From Salibacteraceae bacterium (GTDB lineage Bacteria > Bacteroidota > Bacteroidia > Flavobacteriales_G > Salibacteraceae): a stretch of DNA of 13,354 nucleotides. The DNA is taken from NCBI GenBank assembly GCA_023262195.1, contig JALRDM010000224.1:1-13354 (forward strand), written 5' to 3'. A program made the translations under genes and the position numbers. This document shows, in pieces, positions 1 to 7,394 of the stretch (position 1 is its first letter; the number at the start of each line of letters is the position of its first letter). The notes below the pieces were generated by a model that was not told the origin of the DNA, did not search any database, and saw only the letters and a program-made list of their open reading frames with translations.

Positions 1-548
1 ATATTGTCTCCTATTTTTAACAATATTCTATTTACTAAATTGTTTATAACGTCACCTACTATGGGTATTCGTCCTGATATAGCTTCAGTGACGCTTGGGA
101 TTATAACAACCACAACCACACCTTTAAAAATTTCACCTATACCTTCCTTCTTTAATTTATCACCCACAGATTCTAAGTCATTTAACGCATTCTTAGTTAA
201 TTCAAACCCATAAGTAATAAGCACTTGCATATCCTTTTCGATCTTGTGCAAGAAGAAGTTTATACCACCTAGTAATCCGAAGAGAAACCAGAGCCCACCT
301 CCGAATATGACATAAAGTATTACTAATGTGGCTGACATATCAATTGTGAGAAAGAAAATGACAAAACCGATTAAAGCCAGGATCACTGAGCCTAAAATGT
401 TTTTGGCAGCATAATTCGGAAACAATATCATATCTCCAATTTTCTGCACAATTTCAGGATTCTTGTACCTTTCTAAATTTATACCGTACTTTTCTAAAAT
501 GAGTTCTTTTAATTCTTCTTTATCCGTTTTAATGTTCGCTTTTTTCAT
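1..548 (-). CDS. Hypothetical membrane protein, partial (3' end outside window)
   Basis: An open reading frame runs on the minus strand from an ATG at 548-546 to the left edge without a stop, giving at least 182 residues. The N-terminus is charged and helical (MKKANIKTDKEELKELILEK). Two hydrophobic segments follow at about residues 50-69 and 73-98. A polar, lysine-rich stretch (about 101-142) comes next, then a short hydrophobic run of five consecutive valines at about 144-148 leading into IPSVTEAISGRIPIVGD. It is probably an inner-membrane protein with a cytoplasmic N-terminal helix. I do not recognise the family and assign no function. A GGAG lies about 30 bases upstream, too far to serve this ATG. 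A TTG nine codons upstream is in frame but only 2 bases from the GGAG, so I keep the ATG. The stretch is distinctly A+T rich compared with the rest of the window. Confidence 0.7.
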   Translation of the reverse strand, partial: MKKANIKTDKEELKELILEKYGINLERYKNPEIVQKIGDMILFPNYAAKNILGSVILALIGFVIFFLTIDMSATLVILYVIFGGGLWFLFGLLGGINFFLHKIEKDMQVLITYGFELTKNALNDLESVGDKLKKEGIGEIFKGVVVVVIIPSVTEAISGRIPIVGDVINNLVNRILLKIGDN

Positions 549-608
549 AATTTTTTGGATTAATTGAAGAACCAATACTCCTTAGTCCAGTAGTTTATTC
601 CTTTAAAT

Positions 609-776
609 TTAATCAAGTAAAATTGCTCTCTGCTCGCTCCAATATTCATCGTAATTGTAATTTGAACTTGAACGATTGATTGCTTCACCCCAGCTTTCTT
701 TAGTTGTTAGATCATCATCAAATCTTACAGGGCTGACATCACTCGATGGATGAATTAGTCGCTTTAGCTCTATAAG
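609..776 (-). pseudogene. Headless 55-codon open frame, possible gene remnant
   Basis: Between an in-frame TAG (777-779) and a TAA (609-611) on the minus strand there are 55 open codons with protein-like content. They include SSDVSPVRFDDDLTTKESWG and later NYNYDEYWSEQRAILLD, rich in D, E, W and Y. There is no ATG, GTG or TTG in the frame, so it cannot start normally. It ends 60 bases before the ATG of the downstream minus-strand membrane protein. The simplest reading is the surviving C-terminal end of a gene whose upstream part was lost where the PNGase-like gene now begins. Chance open frame in non-coding DNA is the alternative. Together with flanking bases it fills the 549-795 gap, where I see no other gene, RNA or terminator. 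Confidence 0.35.
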
Positions 777-795
777 CTATAATGCTCTTGTTAAC

Positions 796-3700
796 TTAAT
801 GTATTACCACCCGCCTCGTCTCATTCAGCCGCGGACCATTTAGTTTCAGTAGGTAAATACCCGATGTCAAATTCAAGTCAAAACTCTTGGCCATGCCTTG
901 CATCGATCCGGTGGTTTCTTGATAAACCCGCTTACCAGAAAGATCCATGATTTCAATTTCAACCTTGCCAGTATATCCAATCATTTCAACGTAAAAACTT
1001 CCGTTGTTTGGATTTGGATACACGTTTAAGTTGAAGTCCTCTGTCTTCTCAACGCTTAATGGATACAGGTCATCACCATTCACTTCAAACGTGTCGCCAC
1101 CGATAATAGCTACTGGAAATCCATTCACCTCTGACCAAATGGTGTCGATGGTCATGGCATCTATCGCGAAAGCAAAATCTAGCTTATTGCCAAACTCTGG
1201 CTCAAAAGACTGTAAGATTCCATTGCCTGTTCCTCTCCAAATTCTCAATAAACCATTGCCTTGATTAGGATTGGCCCAGTAAGATAAACCATCGTGACCT
1301 GAGTCGGTCAACTCCAATCGATAGCACCCGGTGTCTAGGCGAAGTGTATCTCTATAAAGCGTGTTGGCTGTCATATTATCGCGTTCAAATACTTCGTTAC
1401 CAGCGGCATCATAAATCTTCAGCTCATTCTGCGCTGGAACATTGTTGGTTGAAAGCTGAATAATGATGTCCCCTTCATAGATCGGAGGTAATTCGTATCG
1501 GCTTGTAAAGGCATTATTTGCAGCATATTGATCCGTCCCACCATTCACTTCAACTATGGTTGCTGTAAAGCGGTTTGTGCCATCTCCTAAGTAGAAAGCT
1601 CCATCTTGAAATGGTAGTTCCACTTCTTCAGTTTCCAAAAACCCGAGCTCCCCTTCCCAAGTATAAGTTTTGGGTAAACCCCCAGAAACTTCATATCGAA
1701 TTTTTGCACTCGTCAATTCTGTTGAACCTGTATTTCTGAGCACAATCTTTGGCGACTGGCAAGCTGGGTTGAATCGTGAATAATACCCCCGACTCGATGG
1801 TGAGAGCACATCATAAACTTCAGCATCCATTGAATATGCGGGCTCATCGTATTGAATAACGTGTGTGGCCACCACGTAATTTCCATTCCCCATTCCTTGG
1901 TTATTGGCGGGCACATCGGTAATGTCGTAATCAAGTTCGAAAGAATTGCCTGAAACCATATCGGTGATATCGTATTCAAAATTCTTTACTAAGTCACCAG
2001 GGCACCATCCTTCTCTCGCTCCGGGCCAAGTTCCACCCTGCGGGTAAACTGGGTTATAAGCACATTGAAAATCCTGCCATATATGCCAGTCGGTAGCATA
2101 CTGCCCGTTCACATACAAGAAATGTGTGTTGTCTTTCCATTCACAGCAATGAGGATAATTGCCATCGTTACTGTTGTGGCCATGACCTGTCATTCTAGAA
2201 ATGACTTTGAATCTTTTGGCCTGCGGATTTACATCCACATCAACAGGCGCAAGCTGCTCGTCATTGTCAAGGGCGCTATATCGAATGGATCGTGACTGAC
2301 CCCATGGGCGATTTAATTCCACCACGTTTGCCGGGGGCGTACCATCAATGAAGGCAAATTTTAGATCGAGCAGTTCTTGCTGATTTCCCGAACTGATATC
2401 CACTGAATCTCTCAATAGATGCGCATAGTCCGTGACATCATAAATCCAAGTAAACCCATTTGGCCCAAGAGAAAGACCGATTCCGTATGGTGTAATAAAT
2501 CTGCCTATTTCATAGCGGTCAATAACCTCATAAGGAGGTAGGTAGAAGTTAAGGTCACCGTTTGTCCACGTAGTGTTGCCCGCGAAATATGTCGAGTCAA
2601 TTTTACTTCCATTCGGATTGTACACGTAGCTATAACCATCAGGTCGCACATAAGTGCCATTGATGGCCTCGGCAGCGTTTCCAACCACCCCATATTCTAT
2701 TACAGAAAATAATGGTTGATTTACCGTATCGTGCATCAACGTTGTGGTAATGGTGTCATCATAGTCACCTTGTGCAATAATTAATCGAGGAACAACATTG
2801 GTTTGTGTAGCATTTCTAAAGATTTCCCAACCAGGATAAGTCTCCACCTTTGGAGCTCCATGCCAATATCCAACCAAGCCGGATGGTGCCTCATTGACTA
2901 GGTTATAGCCATGGTTGAACTTGAAATAAATCGCCATATCCGAATAGTCAGGGTGTGCCGCAGTCACATCTTTGTGCATCCATTCTTCGATGGTACTTTG
3001 ATCCAGCTCCTTCTTCCAGACCCTGAATTCATCCAATTTGCCGTAGTACGGATAACTATTCACTCCACTACCGATCATTAATCGCTTCAAGACTCCTAGT
3101 GATCGATTCTTATCATTTCCAGATTGCCAAAGCGATCCGTTGAGGTAAATATTCATTTGACCTGTAGCGGTGTTTTTGGTGAAGGCCCAATGATTCCACT
3201 TTCCTTCTAAGTCTATTGTATTTGCTGCTTTTTGAATTCGATCGTATCCGGCACCTTCGCCAGCGTCCCAATAGACCGAACCATTACTCCATGGTAAGTG
3301 ACAGTTCAAAGCACGAACGTTATTAAAATCATGTGCCTCAAAGATTGAGGTGTTCGAAGGAAGCTTGTCTGGATCACCATAAAGCCAAAAGCTCACCGTA
3401 ATTTCATCTTCAAAATCATAAGAGCTCAACGGAACCTCAATTCTATTTCGATCTTCTTCAAACATTACATATCCATCATCGCCACCAGCGTACCAAGCAT
3501 TGGAGTTGGCTTGCGACTCAGCCTGAAGGGTATAAGCAGAACCAGCCGCTTCATTGGTGAAACTAATTTCAACCAATAAGTTGTGTGTGCCGTTCCATTC
3601 AAAAGGCTCGGTGAGATTAATGGTATTGAGTCCAGTAGATGTGAACACGACATCTTGCTCAAAGACTTTATCCATATTAAACCATTGAAACTCATCCAAA

Positions 3701-4332
3701 GAATTTGGAGCGTAGTTGCGCATGCGAACCGTGAAGTGATTTAACTCTGAACCTAGGCTTGTAAGGTCAAAAGTCAACCGGTCGATGGTATCTGCTGTCA
3801 TCCCGCTCGATATCAAATCAGTGGAAGGAATCAAATATTGAAACCGAGCAACTTTCTCATCGCTAGCAATCACATTAGAACTGGTGGTTGCTCCATTAGC
3901 GAAGTCGTAAGTGGTTTCATTGGTTACGGAATTGATCACCCTGTCTTTTTGACTCCATTGGTAGACATCGTGCATTGGCGTAGTATGCGTCTGGATGGTT
4001 TCAAAATCGTTTCCACCGGCCAAATACTTTCTGTGCGTGGCTTCATTTGAATCCAAAACCCCAGTGTTGTCATAAACAAAGGTGTAAGTCAAGTAATCCC
4101 ATTCGCCACAATCGAAGCCATCATGCGTAGTTGCAGGATCGCACTTCAGAGTTTTATACATCAACACCTTGCGGTACTGTTCGTTTGGTGAAGGAAATTC
4201 GTAAACACCTCTTCGCTTTGTGATGTCGTCAAAGGTGAATGTTTGCACCCAATTGGTGTCTTGAGCTGTTGCGCTAAACGCAACGAAAAATGTCAATAGA
4301 AACGTGTAAAATTGCTTCATAGTTCTTTTCAT
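796..4332 (-). CDS. Secreted PNGase F-like glycoamidase with internal LamG domain and T9SS type A sorting domain
   Basis: 1178 residues. Known PNGase F hydrolyses the amide bond linking N-glycans to asparagine; this is a secreted relative. Residues 1-23 form a signal peptide (cleavage likely ATA|QD). The N-terminal PNGase strand holds C75-GEWDY, whose D79 matches the family's catalytic aspartate (D60). The module resumes at about 598 with GRFITPYG (610-617) and DVTDY, then TGHGH (715-719), CCEW (E731, matching E206) and GWCPGD (775-780). Between the halves lie a beta-sandwich-like region (about 160-275) and a LamG/concanavalin-like domain (about 285-455; VSFWLYGD, KWNHWAF, LDEFRVW). After about 840 come accessory beta domains, including a TGCYRLELTDSGHDGLSYW segment. 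The T9SS type A tail spans about 1097-1178, beginning NLNVYPNPNNGSFYVEM. Secretion across the outer membrane by T9SS is inferred. The gene starts 36 bases after metG stops, so cotranscription is plausible. M5 is an alternative start that keeps the signal peptide. Activity on glycans is not proven by sequence. Confidence 0.88.
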   Translation of the reverse strand: MKRTMKQFYTFLLTFFVAFSATAQDTNWVQTFTFDDITKRRGVYEFPSPNEQYRKVLMYKTLKCDPATTHDGFDCGEWDYLTYTFVYDNTGVLDSNEATHRKYLAGGNDFETIQTHTTPMHDVYQWSQKDRVINSVTNETTYDFANGATTSSNVIASDEKVARFQYLIPSTDLISSGMTADTIDRLTFDLTSLGSELNHFTVRMRNYAPNSLDEFQWFNMDKVFEQDVVFTSTGLNTINLTEPFEWNGTHNLLVEISFTNEAAGSAYTLQAESQANSNAWYAGGDDGYVMFEEDRNRIEVPLSSYDFEDEITVSFWLYGDPDKLPSNTSIFEAHDFNNVRALNCHLPWSNGSVYWDAGEGAGYDRIQKAANTIDLEGKWNHWAFTKNTATGQMNIYLNGSLWQSGNDKNRSLGVLKRLMIGSGVNSYPYYGKLDEFRVWKKELDQSTIEEWMHKDVTAAHPDYSDMAIYFKFNHGYNLVNEAPSGLVGYWHGAPKVETYPGWEIFRNATQTNVVPRLIIAQGDYDDTITTTLMHDTVNQPLFSVIEYGVVGNAAEAINGTYVRPDGYSYVYNPNGSKIDSTYFAGNTTWTNGDLNFYLPPYEVIDRYEIGRFITPYGIGLSLGPNGFTWIYDVTDYAHLLRDSVDISSGNQQELLDLKFAFIDGTPPANVVELNRPWGQSRSIRYSALDNDEQLAPVDVDVNPQAKRFKVISRMTGHGHNSNDGNYPHCCEWKDNTHFLYVNGQYATDWHIWQDFQCAYNPVYPQGGTWPGAREGWCPGDLVKNFEYDITDMVSGNSFELDYDITDVPANNQGMGNGNYVVATHVIQYDEPAYSMDAEVYDVLSPSSRGYYSRFNPACQSPKIVLRNTGSTELTSAKIRYEVSGGLPKTYTWEGELGFLETEEVELPFQDGAFYLGDGTNRFTATIVEVNGGTDQYAANNAFTSRYELPPIYEGDIIIQLSTNNVPAQNELKIYDAAGNEVFERDNMTANTLYRDTLRLDTGCYRLELTDSGHDGLSYWANPNQGNGLLRIWRGTGNGILQSFEPEFGNKLDFAFAIDAMTIDTIWSEVNGFPVAIIGGDTFEVNGDDLYPLSVEKTEDFNLNVYPNPNNGSFYVEMIGYTGKVEIEIMDLSGKRVYQETTGSMQGMAKSFDLNLTSGIYLLKLNGPRLNETRRVVIH

Positions 4333-4368
4333 GTGGTTTCAAATTTAATCTTCGGAAATGAATTTAGA

Positions 4369-6414
4369 CTAGCGAATTTCCAATCCGCTATCAATCCTAT
4401 CGGTTGGTGAAATAAACATCAGCTTGCCAGCATCATCTTCGGCCATTAAAATCATTCCTTGGCTTTCTACTCCTCGAATTTTCCTCGGCTCGAGATTACA
4501 CAGCACCGATACCTGCTTCCCAACCACATCTTCGGGGTTAAAGTGTTGCGCAATGCCAGATACGATTGTTCGTGTCTCTGAACCTAAATCAACTGAAAGT
4601 TGCAGTAGTTTATCCGCCTTTTTGACTTTTTCCGCAGTAAGTATCGTTCCAACTCGAAAATCCATTTTCATGAAATCATCGAACGAAATATTGTCTTTGA
4701 AAGGACGTGCATTGCTTTCTTCTGTTGAATTCTCCACTTTTTTCAATTTTTCAATCTGTTTGTCCATTTCCTCATCTTCCACTTTAGAAAATAGCAAGTC
4801 TGCCTTACCAATGGTGTGCCCTGGTTCATAGCCTTCAAAGCCCTTTTCAATATTCAGCATTGTGCGAATCTTTTTGGCAGTGTTTGGCAAGAATGGATCA
4901 ATTGCCTCCGACAAGTAGCCTGTAATGAGAAGCGCGCTGAACAAGATTTTCTTTACCTCTTCAGGATTTGTTTTTTGCAACTTCCAAGGTTCGAGATCGG
5001 CTAAAAACTTGTTTCCAAAGCGCGCCAACCCCATAGCTTCACTCAGTCCATCTCTAAACTTAAGTTGCTCGATATAGGCCCTCGACTTGGCAATAAATTC
5101 TTGAGCCTGATTGGTGACTTCCCAATCCACTTGACCTACGGGCACTTCTCCATCGTAGTATTTATTGGTAAGCACCACTACTCTATTGACAAAGTTTCCA
5201 AGAATGGCTACCAACTCATTGTTTACACGCGCTTGATAGTCCTTCCATGTGAATTCACTGTCTTTTGTGTCAGGAGCAATAGAAGTCAGTACATACCGTA
5301 GCTCATCCTTGCGGTTTGGAAAGTCTTCCAAGTACTCATGCAACCACACCGCATGATTACGCGAGGTAGAAATCTTGTCGCCCTCTAGATTCAGAAATTC
5401 ATTCGCAGGCACATTGGTTGGAAGGTTATAACCACCATGCGCTTTTAAAATCATCGGGAAGATGATGCAATGAAAAACGATGTTGTCTTTACCTATAAAA
5501 TGAACCATCTCGGTTTGATCATCTTTCCACCACTTCTCCCAGTCATTTTCATCGCCTTGGTCAATTGACCATTGCTTTGTGGCAGATATATAACCAATAG
5601 GTGCGTCTAACCAGACATACAGCACTTTGGCTTCAGCGTCATCTAAGGGAACCGGCACTCCCCAATCGAGGTCGCGTGTCATAGCTCGGTCACCTAAGCC
5701 ACTTTCAATCCAACTCAAACACTGACCGACCACCTGCTTCCGCCACTCCAGAGGATTGTGATGCGGCACCGAATCGACCTTACCATCGCGAATAAACTCT
5801 TCTATCCAATCTGAATGATCACCCATGGGTAGGTAGAAGTGCCATGTCTTTTTAAGCTCGGGCTTTGAACCACTCAAGGTTGACTTAGGGTCAATCAGCT
5901 CTGTTGGACTCAAGGTTTTACCGCAGTTTTCACACTGATCGCCATAGGCACGATCGCTGCTACAATTTGGGCACGTACCCACAATAAATCGATCAGCCAA
6001 GAATTGACCCGCTTCTGGATCAAACATTTGTTCATTTTCAACTTTCTTAAACACTCCCTTTTCATGCAGTTTCAAGAAGAAATCTTGCGCGGTTTTGTGG
6101 TGTAATTCCGAAGATGTGCGGTGATAAATATCAAAGTCAATCCCAAAATTTTCGAATGCCTTTTTATTGATTTCATGAAACTGATCAACAATAGCCTTTG
6201 GTGTAGAGCCTTCCTTAATAGCCTTCATGCTAATGGCTGCTCCATGCTCATCGGATCCGCATACGTGCAATACACTCTCCTCACCATACTTAGCTCTAAG
6301 GTATCGAGTGTAAATGTCTGCCGGAAGGTAAGCCCCAGCAATGTGCCCAATATGCAAAGGACCATTGGCATAAGGGAGTGCGGAAGTAACAAGACGTCTT
6401 TTTGGTTCTGACAT
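4369..6414 (-). CDS. metG: Methionyl-tRNA synthetase with C-terminal tRNA-binding domain
   Basis: Cytoplasmic class I aminoacyl-tRNA synthetase that charges tRNA(Met) with methionine. Numbered from the chosen start, the 681 residues show the HIGH motif at 21-24 (NGPLHIGHIAGAYLP), a CP-domain zinc site with C148, C151, C161 and C164 (CPNC...CENC), and the KMSKS-type loop at 347-351 (KISTS). The anticodon-binding helical domain is at about 390-540. A linker follows, then an EMAP/Trbp111-like OB-fold at about 578-681 (MDFRVGTILTAEKV; NLEPRKIRGVESQGMILMA). The fused OB domain is usual for long bacterial MetRS. I place the start at ATG 6414 (MSEPKRRLVTSALPYANGPL). An in-frame extension to 6459 would add 15 hydrophobic residues not seen in the family. 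No strong Shine-Dalgarno is visible. The gene is divergent from the LD-carboxypeptidase gene and upstream of the PNGase-like gene. Confidence 0.98.
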   Translation of the reverse strand: MSEPKRRLVTSALPYANGPLHIGHIAGAYLPADIYTRYLRAKYGEESVLHVCGSDEHGAAISMKAIKEGSTPKAIVDQFHEINKKAFENFGIDFDIYHRTSSELHHKTAQDFFLKLHEKGVFKKVENEQMFDPEAGQFLADRFIVGTCPNCSSDRAYGDQCENCGKTLSPTELIDPKSTLSGSKPELKKTWHFYLPMGDHSDWIEEFIRDGKVDSVPHHNPLEWRKQVVGQCLSWIESGLGDRAMTRDLDWGVPVPLDDAEAKVLYVWLDAPIGYISATKQWSIDQGDENDWEKWWKDDQTEMVHFIGKDNIVFHCIIFPMILKAHGGYNLPTNVPANEFLNLEGDKISTSRNHAVWLHEYLEDFPNRKDELRYVLTSIAPDTKDSEFTWKDYQARVNNELVAILGNFVNRVVVLTNKYYDGEVPVGQVDWEVTNQAQEFIAKSRAYIEQLKFRDGLSEAMGLARFGNKFLADLEPWKLQKTNPEEVKKILFSALLITGYLSEAIDPFLPNTAKKIRTMLNIEKGFEGYEPGHTIGKADLLFSKVEDEEMDKQIEKLKKVENSTEESNARPFKDNISFDDFMKMDFRVGTILTAEKVKKADKLLQLSVDLGSETRTIVSGIAQHFNPEDVVGKQVSVLCNLEPRKIRGVESQGMILMAEDDAGKLMFISPTDRIDSGLEIR

Positions 6415-6494
6415 TATCAGTATTAAAATGAGCTGGTTAAAGATTGTGTCACCAATCAATATAAAGCCGTCAAAAGTAGTAATACCTTAGCCGC
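6415..6494. promoter_or_regulatory. Divergent intergenic region, presumed promoters for metG and the S66 peptidase gene
   Basis: These 80 A+T-rich bases separate the metG start (minus) from the plus-strand LD-carboxypeptidase start. Promoters for both directions must lie here or inside the coding ends. I looked for the Bacteroidota pattern (TTG near -33, TAnnTTTG near -7). The only near match is TACCTTAG at 6483-6490 on the plus strand, which sits 4 bases before the start codon and has no TTG at the right distance. The role is therefore inferred from geometry only. Confidence 0.45.
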
Positions 6495-7394
6495 ATGCCT
6501 ACACCCAAATCGCTTAAAAACGGAGATACGGTAGCCATCGTAGCCACTGCAAAAAGATTACAACCCAATGAGATTGATGGTGCGATTCAACTCATCGAAT
6601 CTTGGGGTTTAAATGTTACCACTGGGACTCATTTATACGACTCCCATCATCAGTTTGCCGGGACTGATAAACAAAGAGCTCACGACCTGCAAAACGCTTT
6701 GAATGATGATCATATCAAGGCAGTGATTTTTGCCAGAGGCGGATACGGCACCGCTCGTATAATCGATAAAATAAACTGGAGTGCCTTTGCTCAAAATCCG
6801 AAATGGCTTTGTGGATTTAGCGATCTCACCGTGCTTCACAGCCATGTGCACCAAAACCTCGGTATTGAAACCTTGCATTCTTCAATGCCTATTTTTTTCA
6901 AAGACGGTGTAGCGAACCCAGGCAGCAATTCGCTTCAAAACATGCTGTTTGGCAATGAGGCATCTTTGAGTTGGAAGCATCACAACCTGAATAGAACTGG
7001 AAAAACTCAGGGACAATTGATTGGAGGTAACTTGAGCGTACTTTACTCCATTATGGGCACACCCAGTCGAATGGATTTTAAGGGTAAGATTCTATTCTTA
7101 GAAGACCTGTGTGAAAACTTATATCACCTTGATCGTATGATGATGCAATTGAAGCGAGCTGGTCACCTCTCTCAACTGAATGGACTTATAGTGGGTCAGT
7201 TTACCGATATGGAAGACAATGAAATTTCCTTTGGCAAAACAGCCGATAAAATCATTTTAGATGCCGTTTCGGAATACAAATATCCCGTTGCGTTCAACGC
7301 CCCTATAGGTCATGTGGAAAATAATCAGGCTGTGAAGCATGGTGCCTTAACTGAGCTGACCGTGGACATTCACAGTTCTATCCGATATGAATAG
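6495..7394 (+). CDS. ldcA: LD-carboxypeptidase (muramoyltetrapeptide carboxypeptidase, peptidase family S66)
   Basis: 299 residues, normal length for the family. Members cleave the terminal D-alanine from the L,D-linked tetrapeptide of peptidoglycan fragments during cell-wall recycling, usually in the cytoplasm; no signal peptide is visible here. The N-terminal domain begins KNGDTVAIVATAKRL and contains ARGGYGTARI (80-89). The nucleophile elbow is GFSDLT with S109. The C-terminal domain carries E203 in ILFLEDLCENLYHLDRMM and H273 in NAPIGHVENN, completing the family's Ser-Glu-His triad. The related MccF branch (microcin C resistance) shares this triad and cannot be fully excluded, but length and motifs fit the LdcA branch. 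The stop codon overlaps the next gene's start by 8 bases, which suggests translational coupling and an operon with the membrane glycosyltransferase. Confidence 0.92.
   Translation: MPTPKSLKNGDTVAIVATAKRLQPNEIDGAIQLIESWGLNVTTGTHLYDSHHQFAGTDKQRAHDLQNALNDDHIKAVIFARGGYGTARIIDKINWSAFAQNPKWLCGFSDLTVLHSHVHQNLGIETLHSSMPIFFKDGVANPGSNSLQNMLFGNEASLSWKHHNLNRTGKTQGQLIGGNLSVLYSIMGTPSRMDFKGKILFLEDLCENLYHLDRMMMQLKRAGHLSQLNGLIVGQFTDMEDNEISFGKTADKIILDAVSEYKYPVAFNAPIGHVENNQAVKHGALTELTVDIHSSIRYE

Noticed and set aside
765..779. Hairpin TAGCT-ctata-AGCTA downstream of the PNGase-like gene as a terminator
   Set aside because: Only a 5-base A+T-rich stem and no following T run on the minus strand.
4424..4831. Plus-strand 135-codon frame inside metG
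   Set aside because: Antisense shadow of a clearly conserved gene. Its serine-rich translation is typical of a reverse frame and shows no recognisable motif.
6415..6459. 15-residue N-terminal extension of MetRS
   Set aside because: The added residues are hydrophobic and absent from the family; the internal ATG at 6414 gives the expected MSEPKRRLVTSALPYANGPL start.
6483..6490. TACCTTAG as a Bacteroidota -7 element for the S66 peptidase gene
   Set aside because: It lies 4 bases from the start codon and has no TTG about 20 bases upstream.
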